Shown in pieces: positions 10,385 through 21,220 of a DNA stretch of 64,000 bases (the stretch's first letter is position 1; each line of letters begins with the position of its first letter). The notes beneath the pieces were generated by a model. That model did no database searches and was not told the origin of the DNA. It was given only the letters and a program-made list of their open reading frames with translations. Origin of the DNA: Persephonella atlantica (GTDB lineage Bacteria; Aquificota; Aquificia; Aquificales; Hydrogenothermaceae); assembly GCF_016617615.1 (NCBI RefSeq), contig NZ_JAACYA010000001.1, positions 902,361-966,360 of the forward strand. Reading direction: 5' to 3'. The translations under genes and the position numbers were made by a program.

Positions 10385-11007
10385 TATCCCAACCTCTCGT
10401 TAATTTTTTCAACTGCAGATTTTGTTATAAGAACGTGGTCTGCATTCAGTATGTCGTAAGTGTTGAGGCCTTCAACTAACAGAACTTTTGCCTTTGGAAG
10501 ATTTCTGAATGATTTTATAACATTGTTGTCTTTCTTAGAAAGAACAAGGAGTACTTTAGACTGTTCTAATCCAAAGTTTTTCAGAACATCTATAGCCTGT
10601 TTTGTTTTTGGCTGTTCAAATGTAAAGTCCTCAATAATTGTCAGCTCCCCATCTTTAAGTTTCATAGAAAGTACCCCTTTCAGAGCTTTCTTTCTTACTT
10701 TCTTTGGGAGAGCATAGTAGTAATCCCTTGGATGTGGCCCGTGGGCTACACCACCACCAACAAATATGTTGGCTTTTCTATCTCCGTGTCTTGCATTTCC
10801 TGTTCCTTTCTGTGGAAGTATCTTTCTTCTTGAGCCTCTAACTTCAGCTCTTGTTTTTGTGCTGGCCGTTCCTGCTCTTCTCGAAGCAAGCTGCCATTTT
10901 ACAACTTCCCATACTGTATGCTCTTTAACTTCTGTGTTAAATATGCTGTCCTTAAGCTCAACTGTTCCTACATTTTCTTTCTTTATGTTTACAACATTAG
11001 CTTCCAT
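10384..11007 (-). CDS. rplD: 50S ribosomal protein L4
   Basis: L4 lines the exit tunnel and in Escherichia coli represses the S10 operon. The 207-aa protein has the long basic tunnel loop (RGSRRKILPQKGTGNARHGD) and the C-terminal globular half ending with the ADHVLITKSAVEKINE region. An S10-leader hairpin of the Escherichia coli kind was not evident here. Confidence 0.96.
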   Translation of the reverse strand: MEANVVNIKKENVGTVELKDSIFNTEVKEHTVWEVVKWQLASRRAGTASTKTRAEVRGSRRKILPQKGTGNARHGDRKANIFVGGGVAHGPHPRDYYYALPKKVRKKALKGVLSMKLKDGELTIIEDFTFEQPKTKQAIDVLKNFGLEQSKVLLVLSKKDNNVIKSFRNLPKAKVLLVEGLNTYDILNADHVLITKSAVEKINERLG

Positions 11008-11029
11008 TTAAGCCACCTCTTTCTGATTT

Positions 11030-11713
11030 TTAAGAAGCATAAGCTGCTTTTGCTTTTTCTAATTTTCTCTTGCCTTTTCTTCTGTTTATAATCACAGACT
11101 CTTTGATTTTCAGTACTGTATTTGTATGACCAGGGACTGAACCTTTAACTAATATCACATTTTTCTCTGGAATAATATCTACAACTTCAAGCCCCTGAAC
11201 AGTAACAGTTTCGTTTCCGTAATGCCCCGGCATTCTTTTTGTCTTCCATACCCTACCAGGGTCAGAACATGCACCTATTGAACCTATTGCTCTGTGATAT
11301 CTTGAACCGTGGGACTTTTTAAAACCTGAGAAGTCCCATCTTTTCATTGCCGAAGCAAAACCTCTACCTTTGGACTTACCTGTTATGTCAACAAGGTCTC
11401 CCTTTTCAAAAACGTCTTCCACTTTTATTTCCTGCCCCAGTTCAGGCTGTTCCCCTTCTTTAAGAGGAAACTCTGCAAGTGTTTTTAAAGGTTTTACTCC
11501 AGCCTTTTCAAAAATTGCCTTCAGAGGCTTTGGAGTTCTTTTTTCCTTTCTGCTTCCTGCTCCTAAAACAACAGCAGAGTATCCATCCTTTTCAGGAGTT
11601 CTTATGTTAACAACATAGTTAGGCTCAACCTGTATAACAGTAACAGGAATTGCCTTATCTCCTATAAAAACCCTTGTCATTCCTATCTTTTTTCCAATTA
11701 TGCCCTTTGGCAT
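11030..11713 (-). CDS. rplC: 50S ribosomal protein L3
   Basis: L3 is one of the first proteins in large-subunit assembly. The 227-aa protein starts MPKGIIGKKIGMTRVF and has the GRGFASAMKRWDFSG and PGRVWKTKRMPGHYGN signatures. The ATG at 11713 is chosen over a GTG nine bases upstream because AAGGAG lies 8 bases before it. Confidence 0.97.
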   Translation of the reverse strand: MPKGIIGKKIGMTRVFIGDKAIPVTVIQVEPNYVVNIRTPEKDGYSAVVLGAGSRKEKRTPKPLKAIFEKAGVKPLKTLAEFPLKEGEQPELGQEIKVEDVFEKGDLVDITGKSKGRGFASAMKRWDFSGFKKSHGSRYHRAIGSIGACSDPGRVWKTKRMPGHYGNETVTVQGLEVVDIIPEKNVILVKGSVPGHTNTVLKIKESVIINRRKGKRKLEKAKAAYAS

Positions 11714-11729
11714 TTTCCTCACTCCTTGA

Positions 11730-12038
11730 TTAGCTTAGTTTTATTTCAACATCAACACCTGCAGGCAGGCTGATGTCCATAAGTGCTTCTATTGTCTGTG
11801 GAGTAGCATTTTCTATATCTATCAGTCTTTTGTGAATTCTCATCTCAAAGTGTTCCCTTGACTGCTCAAACTTGTGCGGTGACCTGTGGACACACCATAT
11901 CTTTCTCTGTGTAGGAAGTGGAATGGGGCCTTTTATAACCCCACCACTTCTCTTTACTGTATCTATAATCTGTTTCACTGACTGGTCTAAAACTTTATGG
12001 TCAAATGCCTTTAGCTTTATTCTTATCTTCTCCTGCAT
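11730..12038 (-). CDS. rpsJ: 30S ribosomal protein S10
   Basis: S10 is both a small-subunit protein and the NusE antitermination factor that binds NusG. The 102-aa protein shows [17 protein letters not shown] and the [19 protein letters not shown] signature. It lies 11 bases after tuf1, so the str and S10 clusters run together without a visible terminator. Confidence 0.97.
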   Translation of the reverse strand: MQEKIRIKLKAFDHKVLDQSVKQIIDTVKRSGGVIKGPIPLPTQRKIWCVHRSPHKFEQSREHFEMRIHKRLIDIENATPQTIEALMDISLPAGVDVEIKLS

Positions 12039-12049
12039 CTTTTACCCTC

Positions 12050-13240
12050 TTACTCAATTATTTTAGTAACGACACCAGCACCAACAGTTCTACCACCTTC
12101 CCTGATTGCAAACCTCATCTGCTCCTCTATAGCTACTGGCTCCATTAACTCTACTGTCAGCTCTACGTTATCCCCTGGCATTACCATCTCCTGCCCCTCT
12201 GGCAGCTCTACTACTGTACCTGTCACGTCCGCTGTCCTGATGTAAAACTGTGGCCTGTACCCAAGGAAAAATGGTGTGTGCCTTCCTCCTTCCTCTTTTG
12301 AAAGGATGTATACCTGTGCCTTGAACTTCTTGTGGGGTGTTATTGTCCCTGGTGCAGCTAATACCTGACCCCTCTCTACTTCGTCCTTTCCTATTCCCCT
12401 CAGCAGCACTCCTACGTTGTCCCCTGCTACTGCCTCGTCCAATGTCTTCCTGAACATCTCTATCCCTGTTACTACTGTCTTCCTTGTCTCGTCTGATAAT
12501 CCTACTATCTCTACCTCATCTCCTACCTTCAGTGTTCCCCTCTCTACTCTTCCTGTTACTACTGTCCCACGCCCTGATATGGTAAATACGTCCTCTATCG
12601 CCATAAGGAATGGTTTATCTGTTGCCCTCTCTGGTGTCGGTATGTACTCGTCCATCGCATTGAGCAGCTCTTCTATTGATTTGACCCATTTCTCCTCGTC
12701 GTTCAGTGCTCCTAATGCTGAACCTCTGATTACTGGTACATCATCTCCTGGAAACTCGTACTTGTTCAGCAGCTCCCTTACCTCTAACTCTACAAGCTCT
12801 AGCAGCTCCTCGTCGTCTACCATGTCGCATTTGTTTAAAAATACTACTATGTATGGTACGTTAACCTGTCTCGCCAGCAGTACGTGCTCCCTTGTCTGGG
12901 GCATTGGCCCATCCGCCGCTGATACTACAAGTATCGCCCCGTCCATCTGTGCAGCACCTGTTATCATGTTCTTGATGTAGTCTGCGTGCCCTGGACAGTC
13001 TACGTGGGCATAGTGCCTCTTCTCTGTCTCGTACTCTACGTGTGTAATGTTAATCGTGATTCCTCTGTCCCTCTCCTCTGGTGCCTTGTCTATGTCCCCG
13101 TACCCTATAAACTGGGCTAACCCTTTCTTTGATAATACGTATGTTATAGCCGCTGTTAATGTCGTCTTACCGTGGTCTACGTGACCTATTGTTCCCACGT
13201 TTACGTGCTCTTTCTTCCTCTCAAATTTCTCTCTCGCCAT
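12050..13240 (-). CDS. tuf: Elongation factor Tu, copy 1
   Basis: EF-Tu delivers aminoacyl-tRNA to the ribosome with GTP. The 396-aa protein has the GTPase motifs GHVDHGKTT (residues 19-27), DCPGHADY (81-88) and NKCD (136-139), then the two beta-barrel domains. It lies downstream of fusA in the classic rpsL-rpsG-fusA-tuf order. It differs from the second copy at 29259-30449 by a single residue (Asp167 here, Glu there), and the DNA identity extends through the ribosome-binding site. Confidence 0.98.
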   Translation of the reverse strand: MAREKFERKKEHVNVGTIGHVDHGKTTLTAAITYVLSKKGLAQFIGYGDIDKAPEERDRGITINITHVEYETEKRHYAHVDCPGHADYIKNMITGAAQMDGAILVVSAADGPMPQTREHVLLARQVNVPYIVVFLNKCDMVDDEELLELVELEVRELLNKYEFPGDDVPVIRGSALGALNDEEKWVKSIEELLNAMDEYIPTPERATDKPFLMAIEDVFTISGRGTVVTGRVERGTLKVGDEVEIVGLSDETRKTVVTGIEMFRKTLDEAVAGDNVGVLLRGIGKDEVERGQVLAAPGTITPHKKFKAQVYILSKEEGGRHTPFFLGYRPQFYIRTADVTGTVVELPEGQEMVMPGDNVELTVELMEPVAIEEQMRFAIREGGRTVGAGVVTKIIE

Positions 13241-13265
13241 TACTTTTTTTACCTCCTGTGGTTTT

Positions 13266-15350
13266 TTAACTTGTAGCTTTGGCTCTTTCGCCAGCTATTT
13301 CATCAGCAATATTTTTTGGAACCTCTTCATACTTTTCAAATACCATAGAGAATGTAGCTCTACCCTGCGTCAAAGACCTGAGGTCTGTTGCATAACCAAA
13401 CATCTCAGCAAGTGGAACTTCTGCTCTTATGGTTATTGTTGTTCCTTTCTTCTCAGAGCCTAATATCTTACCTCTTCTTTTTGAAAGGTCTCCCATTACA
13501 TCTCCCATATACTCTTCTGGCGTATCAACTTCAACGAGCATGATAGGTTCAAGGAGAACAGGGTTAGCCTTCTTGGCAGCTTCTCTGAAAGCCATAGAAC
13601 CTGCAATTTTGAATGCTATCTCAGAAGAGTCAACTTCGTGGAATGAGCCATCAAACAGCGTTGCTTTAACACCAATTACAGGATAACCAGCAATAATTCC
13701 GTTCTGCATAGCTTCCTGAATTCCTGCATCAACAGCAGGTATAAACTCTTTTGGTATTACTCCACCTACAATCTTATCTACAAACTCATACTCTTTTCCT
13801 TCAAGGGGCTCTATCTCAATAATTGCGTGACCGTACTGACCTCTACCACCAGACTGTCTGATAAACTTACCTTCACCGGTTGCTTTTTTCTTGATAGTTT
13901 CTTTGTATGCAACCTGAGGCTTACCTACATTAACCTCTATACCGTACTCCCTTTTCATCCTGTCAACCATAATCTCCAGGTGCAGTTCACCCATTCCGTG
14001 GATAAGTGTCTGATTTGTCTCAGGGTCAACAGTTACCTTAAATGTTGGGTCTTCTTTCATAAATTTATTTAAAACCTGTGATAATTTTTCCTGATCTGAT
14101 TTTGTTTTTGGCTCTATAGCCATTGCAATAACAGGCTCTGGGAATTCCATAGACTCAAGAACTATTGGATGGTTTACGTCAGAAAGGGTGTCCCCTGTAA
14201 CTGTATCAAGACCAACAGCTGCAGCTATATCCCCTGCATAAACTTCTGTGATTTCTTCCCTCTGGTTTGCATGCATTCTGAGGATTCTTCCCACTCTCAC
14301 CTTTTTGTTTTTGTTTGCTATCAGAACTGTATCCCCTGCCTTAACATGTCCAGAGTAAACTCTAAAGTATGTCAGCTGACCTGCATATGGGTCTGCCATA
14401 ACTTTAAATGCAAGAGCACAGAATGGCTCATCATCTGATGGTTTTCTTTCTTCCTCCTCTCCTGTATTTGGATTGACACCTTTGACAGGTGGCATATCAA
14501 CAGGGGATGGGAGGAAATCTATAACAGCATCAAGGAGAGGTTGAACTCCTTTGTTTTTGAAGGCTGAACCACAGAGCATTGGGACAAGCTCTCTATCTAT
14601 TGTTGCTTTTCTGAGAGCTTTTTTCAGTTCTTCAACTGTTATCTCTTCACCTTCAAGATACTTTTCCATCAGTTCTTCATCAGTTTCAACGATAGCTTCA
14701 ATCATTTTTTCACGCCACTCTTCAGCTACAGGTTTTACATCTTCTGGTATCTCATCTGTAACATCGTATTTTGCTCCCAGCTCGTCTCCTCTCCAGATGT
14801 AAGCCTTCATCTCAAACAGGTCAACAACACCTTCAAAGCTATCCTCTTTTCCTATAGGAACCTGAATGGGAACCGGCTTTGCTCCTAACTTTTCAATGAT
14901 GTCTTCATAAACTTTGAAAAAGTCTGCACCAACCCTGTCCATTTTATTAACAAAGGCTATTCTTGGAACGCCAAACTTGTCTGCCCATCTCCAGTTTGCC
15001 TCAGACTGGGGCTGAACCGCTTCAACGGAAGAGAATACAAAAACAATACCATCTAATGCTTTCATGGAGCGGACAACTTCAACACCAAAATCAACGTGTC
15101 CTGGTGTATCAATAATGTTCAGCTGGTGTCCTTTCCAGTATGCTGCTGTTGTTGCTGATGTGATTGTGATACCTCTTTCCTTTTCCTGCTCCATCCAGTC
15201 CATGGTGGCTGCACCTTCGTGCACCTCACCAATTTTATATGTTTTACCTGTATAGAACAGAATTCTCTCTGTTGTTGTAGTTTTTCCTGCATCAATATGA
15301 GCAACGATACCTATGTTTCTTAATTTTTCAATTGGCACTTGCCTTGCCAT
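13266..15350 (-). CDS. fusA: Elongation factor G
   Basis: EF-G drives translocation on the ribosome. The 694-aa protein has the GTPase motifs [23 protein letters not shown] and NKMDR, domain II after about residue 290, and domains III-V including GGRGQYGHA and the C-terminal KRRGKILG loop of domain IV. The length is normal for canonical EF-G. It follows rpsG by 33 bases. Confidence 0.98.
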   Translation of the reverse strand: MARQVPIEKLRNIGIVAHIDAGKTTTTERILFYTGKTYKIGEVHEGAATMDWMEQEKERGITITSATTAAYWKGHQLNIIDTPGHVDFGVEVVRSMKALDGIVFVFSSVEAVQPQSEANWRWADKFGVPRIAFVNKMDRVGADFFKVYEDIIEKLGAKPVPIQVPIGKEDSFEGVVDLFEMKAYIWRGDELGAKYDVTDEIPEDVKPVAEEWREKMIEAIVETDEELMEKYLEGEEITVEELKKALRKATIDRELVPMLCGSAFKNKGVQPLLDAVIDFLPSPVDMPPVKGVNPNTGEEEERKPSDDEPFCALAFKVMADPYAGQLTYFRVYSGHVKAGDTVLIANKNKKVRVGRILRMHANQREEITEVYAGDIAAAVGLDTVTGDTLSDVNHPIVLESMEFPEPVIAMAIEPKTKSDQEKLSQVLNKFMKEDPTFKVTVDPETNQTLIHGMGELHLEIMVDRMKREYGIEVNVGKPQVAYKETIKKKATGEGKFIRQSGGRGQYGHAIIEIEPLEGKEYEFVDKIVGGVIPKEFIPAVDAGIQEAMQNGIIAGYPVIGVKATLFDGSFHEVDSSEIAFKIAGSMAFREAAKKANPVLLEPIMLVEVDTPEEYMGDVMGDLSKRRGKILGSEKKGTTITIRAEVPLAEMFGYATDLRSLTQGRATFSMVFEKYEEVPKNIADEIAGERAKATS

Positions 15351-15383
15351 TCTCTTTTTTCCTCCAGATTCTTTTGATTTTAA

Positions 15384-15875
<492 letters not shown>

Positions 15876-15881
15876 TTACTG

Positions 15882-16256
15882 TTATTGTTTTGGTCTTTTT
15901 GTTCCATATTTTGAACGGGACTGTCTTCTATCTTTAACACCAGCAGCATCAAGGGCGCCTCTGACTATTTTGTATCTAACACCTGGCAGGTCCTTAACCC
16001 TTCCTCCTCTAACAAGAACGATAGAGTGCTCCTGAAGGTTGTGTCCAATACCCGGAATGTAACAGGTAACCTCATATCCGTTTGAAAGTCTCACCCTTGC
16101 AACCTTCCTCAAAGCAGAGTTTGGCTTTTTTGGGGTTGTTGTGTAAACCCTTACACACACTCCTCTTTTTTGAGGATTTCCTTCTAATGCAGGAGCTTTT
16201 GACTTTTTCTTAACCTTCTCTCTTCCCTTCCTAACAAGCTGGTTTATCGTTGGCAC
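15882..16256 (-). CDS. rpsL: 30S ribosomal protein S12
   Basis: S12 governs decoding accuracy and is the streptomycin-resistance protein. I choose the GTG at 16256, which gives 124 aa starting [23 protein letters not shown] lies six bases before it, and homologues start with exactly this sequence; a longer frame reaching 16286 would be untypical. Conserved loops [16 protein letters not shown] and [11 protein letters not shown] are present. It is the first gene of the second large operon. Confidence 0.97.
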   Translation of the reverse strand: MPTINQLVRKGREKVKKKSKAPALEGNPQKRGVCVRVYTTTPKKPNSALRKVARVRLSNGYEVTCYIPGIGHNLQEHSIVLVRGGRVKDLPGVRYKIVRGALDAAGVKDRRQSRSKYGTKRPKQ

Positions 16257-16292
16257 AGTAATACCTCCTTTAAAATATAAAGACAAGCTAAA

Positions 16293-16321
16293 ATTATAAT
16301 AAAATTAGGAAATCAAGTCAA
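16293..16321 (-). promoter_or_regulatory. Sigma-70-type promoter of the rpsL operon
   Basis: On the minus strand the sequence reads TTGACT, 17 bases, TATAAT, an almost perfect housekeeping promoter. It ends about 37 bases before the rpsL start. It lies downstream of the rpoC terminator, so it should start the str-S10-spc unit. A second TATAAT with an upstream TG (extended -10) lies about 60 bases further upstream, near 16360. Confidence 0.8.
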
Positions 16322-16384
16322 ATCTTATACAGAAGAATTTCAGGAAAATGAAATTATATCATATTACTTATTTTTCAATATTTG

Positions 16385-16404
16385 AAAAGGGGCTTCAAAG
16401 CCCC
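16385..16404 (-). terminator. Rho-independent terminator after rpoC
   Basis: On the minus strand GGGGCT-TTGA-AGCCCC forms a 6-bp GC stem with a tetraloop, followed directly by TTTTC. It begins 8 bases after the rpoC stop codon, and would separate the tuf2-rpoBC unit from the rpsL unit. Confidence 0.8.
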
Positions 16405-16411
16405 CTCTCTG

Positions 16412-19400
16412 TTATTCGGACAGTTTTTCTATCTCTTCCCTTGGTATTATTGCCTCAATCTCTGCATACTGCTTGATTCCTGTTCCAGCAGGAACGATGT
16501 TCCCTATAATAACGTTTTCCTTCAGCCCCTCTAATCTGTCTTCTTTTCCTTCAACAGCCGCATCTGCAAGAACCCTTGTTGTTTCCTGGAATGAAGCTGC
16601 AGATATCCAGCTTCTTGTAGAGAGGGAAGCTTTTGTTATACCTACAAGAACTGGTTCAGCTTTTGGAGGTTTTCCTCCCTCTTCTATCACTCTCTGTATT
16701 TCTTCATCAAGGTCAACCTTGTCTACTATTTCATTGAGGAGGAATCTTGAATCTCCCGGATCGACAATCTTAACCTTTCTCAGTATCTGTCTGATAATAA
16801 CCTCAAAGTGTTTATCATTTATCTCAACGCCCTGCATTCTATAAACCATCTGAACTTCTTTTACTAAGAATTTAGCAAGCTCCTCTGGTCCCATAATTCT
16901 GAGTATGTCGTGGGGATTTGGAGTTCCGTCTGTCAGCGGATCCCCTGCTTTTACAGTTTCTCCATCTTTTACAATGATAAACTTACCTTTTGCTATAGAG
17001 TATTCTCTCTGCAGTCCTGTATCTTTGTTGAACACTATAACTTTTGAACCTTTGGACTTCAGCCTGACAATTCCCTCAAACTCTGCCTTTATAGAGCTAT
17101 CATCTGTCAGTACCTGTCCCTCATTAACATGCTGACCGTTTTTGACAAGGACAAGGGCATCCTTTGGAACATCGTATGTTTCAGACTGTCCAGTTATTGG
17201 GTTATAAACGATAATGTCGTCGGCATCTTCGTATATTCTGACAATACCGTCTATCTCTGAAACAATTGCTTTATTTTTCGGTTCTCTTGCTTCAAGGAGT
17301 TCTTCAACTCTCGGCAGACCTCCAACAATATCTCTAACTTTTGCTGTTTCCCTTGGAATTTTTGCAATAATATCACCTGCTTCCACCTTAAAGCCCGGTT
17401 TTACCTGCAGATAGTTATGATAAACATCTGCATCCTCGGATTCTGAGCATGCAAGACATTTATCCCATTTTGTCTCAAGATCATTTCTTGAAATCATAAT
17501 AATAGTGTTAACAGGAAGGTCATAAGAGTATTCCTTTCCGTCATCTCCTTTTATAACCATCCTTGGCGTGTGAAGAACAGCATCTTTAGGTCTCATAAAT
17601 GAGATGTCCATAATAGTTTTTCCTGTAATGTTGTCTCTCTCTTCTCTCAGTGTTACATCAAGGATGACATCTCTCAGCTCTAACTCTCCAGACTTTTCTG
17701 CAATAATCGGTATAGAGAATGGATCCCACTCAACGAGGGTGTCTCCAGGTTTAACAGTATCACCATCCTTAACCTTCAGAATTCCACCATATGGAACAGG
17801 GAATCTCTCCTTTATCTTTCCTTCTTCATCAACAATCTTTACAGCACCATCCCTGTTAATAACCAAAACCTTTCCTTCTCTGTCTGTAACAGTTTTTACG
17901 TTCAACAGTTTTACAGTTCCTTCAACAGAAGCTACATGTTTTGTCTGAACTGCCTTTGCTGTTGCAGCACCACCGATGTGGAATGTTCTCATTGTAAGCT
18001 GTGTTCCTGGCTCACCAATTGACTGGGCAGCAATAATACCAACAGCTTCCCCAATGTCCACAAGTTTTTTCTGAGACAGGTCTCTACCGTAACATTTTGC
18101 ACATACACCCCTTTTCTGTTCACAGGTGAGGACTGACCTTATTTTGACTGTTTCAATACCTGCATTTTCTATTTCCTGTGCCTTCTCTTCATCTATCTCT
18201 TCACCGGCAGAAACAATAAGCTCTTTTGTATAGGGATCGTAAATATCTTCTGCTGCATACCTTCCAACAATTCTGTCTTTCAGTGAAACAACAATCTCTC
18301 CACCTTCTATAATAGCTGAAACATCAAGTCCGTTCAGTGTTCCACAGTCATCGTTCGTTATTATAACATCCTGAGCAACATCAACCAGTCTTCTGGTAAG
18401 GTATCCTGCCACAGCAGTCTTCAGAGCCGTATCAGCAAGACCTTTCCTTGCTCCATATGTAGATATAAAGTACTCAACAATTGTCAGACCTTCCTTAAAG
18501 TTAGACCTGATAGGTGTTTCTATAAATTCACCAGAGTGCTTTGCCATAAGTCCACGCATACCTGCAAGCTGTCTAATCTGGTCTCTATTACCTCTCGCTC
18601 CAGAGAGAGCCATCATGTATATAGGATTGAATATTCCCGGATATTTTTTACCGTTCTCTATCCTTGTTGTTTTTTCAAGCTCTTCAAATAGCAGTCTTGT
18701 AACTTCATTGGTTGTCTGTGACCATATATCAATAATTTTATTGTGTCTCTCACCTTTTGTTATTATGCCGTCAACATACTGTTTCCATACCTTCTCAGCT
18801 TCTTCCTCAGCCTTTCTTATAATCTTCCATTTGTTCTTTGGAACCACAAGGTCATCTGCAGAGATGGATACACCTGCCTTTGCTGCATACTCAAAACCAA
18901 GTTCTTTCAGTTTATCCAGTGTTTCTGCGGTAACCTCATTTCCAAACTGCTCATAAATCTCAGAAATCAGCTTTGATATTTTTTTCTTATCTAAAGGTTC
19001 ATTAACAAATCTGAAACCTTCAGGAAGAATTTTGTTGAAAATCAGTCTTCCTACTGTGGTCTCAACAATCTTTCCATCCTTTTTCACTTTTATCTTTGCC
19101 AGAAGGTCAACCTTTCCCAGGTCGTATGCCAGTATAGCCTCATCTTCATTTGCAAATAGTTTTCCTGATCCTTTTGCATCTTCTAACTCCTGGGTCATAT
19201 AGTAAGCACCTAATATTATGTCCTGGGACGGCATTGTTATTGGTTTACCGTGTGCTGGAGAAAGTATGTTCTGTGTAGAAAGCATCAGAACATAAGATTC
19301 TATCTGTGCTTCGACAGAAAGTGGAACGTGAACTGCCATCTGGTCTCCATCAAAGTCTGCGTTGAATGGAGGGCACACAAGAGGATGAAGCTTGATAGCT

Positions 19401-21172
19401 TTTCCTTCAACAAGAACAGGTTCAAATGCCTGAACAGACATTCTGTGAAGTGTTGGTGCTCTGTTAAGTAGAACAGGATGCTGTTTTACAACTTCTTCAA
19501 GACATTCCCACACTTCTGGTGCTCTTTCCTGCACCATTCTTTTGGCATTTTTTATAGATGTGGCGTAACCTTTCTCTTCTAATCTTCTGTAAATAAATGG
19601 CTTAAACAGCTCTAAAGCCATTATCTTCGGAAGACCACACTGGTGCATCTGAAGTTCTGGTCCTACAACGATAACTGACCTTCCTGAGTAATCAACCCTC
19701 TTTCCAAGAAGGTTCTGTCTGAATCTACCCTGTTTACCTCTTAGAGAGTCTGAGAGAGATTTTAAAGGTCTGTTGTTCTGTGTTACTATTCTTCCTCTTC
19801 TTCCATTATCTATCAGAGCATCAACTGCTTCCTGAAGCATCCGCTTTTCGTTTCTTATGATTATCTCAGGAGCGTCAAGCTCTATCAGTCTTTTCAGCCT
19901 GTTATTTCTGTTTATAACCCTTCTGTAAAGGTCGTTAAGGTCAGAAGTTGCAAATCTTCCCCCATCAAGAGGAATAAGGGGTCTAAGGTCTGGCGGTATA
20001 ACAGGTATGACGTCTAATATCATCCATTCTGGTTTATTTCCTGATTTTATAAAACCTTCTATAAGTCTGAGCCTTCTGACTAATTTTTTCAGTTTCTGCT
20101 CTGCAACCTCTTTCAGTATTGTCTGCCTTACAGAATCTTTTATAACTTCAAATATAGGTATATCTGGATTTTTCTCTCTGTACTTTTTGTACAGTTTTTC
20201 TATTGCAGAAGGACCCTTATCAACCTCAATCCCTTCTTCCCCAACTCTTGCTGTGATATCTTTCAGTTCTTCCTCGTGTATAAGCTGTCCCTCTAAAAGT
20301 CCAGAGTCTTTAGGATCGATAACGAGATAATACTCCTTAGTAAGAACTGCATCAATCTCTTTTTCTGTTGGCACAATCTCTCCAAACTTAAGACCAGCCT
20401 CCGAAATTCTGCGGGCTATCTCAGATATAACTTTTCTGTAAAGTCTTTCCTGGTTTTGTTTAAACTCTATCCCTAACTCATCAAATCCTATAGCGTAAGA
20501 TTTCATTTCTTTTCTCAGCTTTGCAGCATATGCCTCAAGATCCAGTCTGGATAGAATATCTTTTACTTTCTCAGCTCCCATTCCGTATTCGTATTTATCT
20601 GAATGTTCATACTCGTATGCTTCTCTGAACTCTTCTTCAGATTTGACATACAGCTTCACGTATTTTGTCAGTGCTCCATCCATAAGGGGAATTGTATTTG
20701 GGTCATTCTCAAATGCTTCTTCTTCTTCCTCTTCTGGATGCTCAACGATAAGATAGGACTCAAAGTATATAACCCTTTCTATGTCTCTTGATGTCAGACC
20801 TAAAAGATTTCCTATTTTTGAGGGAGTTGATTTCAGATACCATATGTGTGCTACAGGAGATGCAAGCTCTATATGACCAAACCTTTCCCTTCTAACATCT
20901 GACCTTGTTACTTCAACTCCACATCTATCACATATTGTTCCTTCATACTTTTTCTTTTTGTATTTTCCACAGAGACATTCGTAATCCTTTACAGGACCAA
21001 AAATCTTTGCACAGAAAAGACCGTCTTTCTCTGGTTTTAATGTTCTGTAGTTAAGTGTTTCTGGCTTCTTTACTTCTCCGTGGGACCATTCCCTTATTTT
21101 TTCAGGAGAAGCAAGGGATAATCTTATACTTTCAAATGGCATTAAGCCTTTTGCTTTGTTTTCTTCTATCAA
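16412..21172 (-). CDS. rpoC: RNA polymerase subunit beta-prime
   Basis: This is the catalytic clamp subunit of RNA polymerase. The active-site NADFDGDQ, which binds the catalytic magnesium, is at residues 604-611. The N-terminal zinc site is Cys66, 68, 81 and 84, and a second zinc site lies near [13 protein letters not shown]. At 1586 aa it is longer than the Escherichia coli protein (1407), with extra sequence spread in the N-terminal third and C-terminal half. The start is a TTG, chosen because AAGGAGG stands 8 bases upstream and the next Met (residue 11) has no such site. It follows rpoB by 48 bases. Confidence 0.98.
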   Translation of the reverse strand: MIEENKAKGLMPFESIRLSLASPEKIREWSHGEVKKPETLNYRTLKPEKDGLFCAKIFGPVKDYECLCGKYKKKKYEGTICDRCGVEVTRSDVRRERFGHIELASPVAHIWYLKSTPSKIGNLLGLTSRDIERVIYFESYLIVEHPEEEEEEAFENDPNTIPLMDGALTKYVKLYVKSEEEFREAYEYEHSDKYEYGMGAEKVKDILSRLDLEAYAAKLRKEMKSYAIGFDELGIEFKQNQERLYRKVISEIARRISEAGLKFGEIVPTEKEIDAVLTKEYYLVIDPKDSGLLEGQLIHEEELKDITARVGEEGIEVDKGPSAIEKLYKKYREKNPDIPIFEVIKDSVRQTILKEVAEQKLKKLVRRLRLIEGFIKSGNKPEWMILDVIPVIPPDLRPLIPLDGGRFATSDLNDLYRRVINRNNRLKRLIELDAPEIIIRNEKRMLQEAVDALIDNGRRGRIVTQNNRPLKSLSDSLRGKQGRFRQNLLGKRVDYSGRSVIVVGPELQMHQCGLPKIMALELFKPFIYRRLEEKGYATSIKNAKRMVQERAPEVWECLEEVVKQHPVLLNRAPTLHRMSVQAFEPVLVEGKAIKLHPLVCPPFNADFDGDQMAVHVPLSVEAQIESYVLMLSTQNILSPAHGKPITMPSQDIILGAYYMTQELEDAKGSGKLFANEDEAILAYDLGKVDLLAKIKVKKDGKIVETTVGRLIFNKILPEGFRFVNEPLDKKKISKLISEIYEQFGNEVTAETLDKLKELGFEYAAKAGVSISADDLVVPKNKWKIIRKAEEEAEKVWKQYVDGIITKGERHNKIIDIWSQTTNEVTRLLFEELEKTTRIENGKKYPGIFNPIYMMALSGARGNRDQIRQLAGMRGLMAKHSGEFIETPIRSNFKEGLTIVEYFISTYGARKGLADTALKTAVAGYLTRRLVDVAQDVIITNDDCGTLNGLDVSAIIEGGEIVVSLKDRIVGRYAAEDIYDPYTKELIVSAGEEIDEEKAQEIENAGIETVKIRSVLTCEQKRGVCAKCYGRDLSQKKLVDIGEAVGIIAAQSIGEPGTQLTMRTFHIGGAATAKAVQTKHVASVEGTVKLLNVKTVTDREGKVLVINRDGAVKIVDEEGKIKERFPVPYGGILKVKDGDTVKPGDTLVEWDPFSIPIIAEKSGELELRDVILDVTLREERDNITGKTIMDISFMRPKDAVLHTPRMVIKGDDGKEYSYDLPVNTIIMISRNDLETKWDKCLACSESEDADVYHNYLQVKPGFKVEAGDIIAKIPRETAKVRDIVGGLPRVEELLEAREPKNKAIVSEIDGIVRIYEDADDIIVYNPITGQSETYDVPKDALVLVKNGQHVNEGQVLTDDSSIKAEFEGIVRLKSKGSKVIVFNKDTGLQREYSIAKGKFIIVKDGETVKAGDPLTDGTPNPHDILRIMGPEELAKFLVKEVQMVYRMQGVEINDKHFEVIIRQILRKVKIVDPGDSRFLLNEIVDKVDLDEEIQRVIEEGGKPPKAEPVLVGITKASLSTRSWISAASFQETTRVLADAAVEGKEDRLEGLKENVIIGNIVPAGTGIKQYAEIEAIIPREEIEKLSE

Positions 21173-21220
21173 GGTTGAAACCTCCTTATAAAAAATTTGA
21201 AGGAGGGAGCAGATGCCCCC

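Noticed and set aside
12417..12980. 187-codon open frame antisense to tuf, repeated at 29626-30189
   Set aside because: It follows from the codon bias of tuf on the other strand, is Ser/Thr-rich without a fold pattern, and appears twice only because tuf is duplicated.
13250..15345. TTGGCAC-like sigma-54 match near the fusA start (about 15330)
   Set aside because: It is inside coding sequence for MARQVP and in the wrong position to drive a gene; similar matches occur within rpsL and rpoC.
16257..16286. Ten-residue N-terminal extension of S12
   Set aside because: The extension overlaps the AAAGGAGGT ribosome-binding site, and S12 homologues start at the GTG-encoded MPTINQ.
21185..21220. Possible terminator between rpoB and rpoC
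   Set aside because: The GGGGG/CCCTCC pairing is short and has no U-tract; rpoB and rpoC are always cotranscribed.
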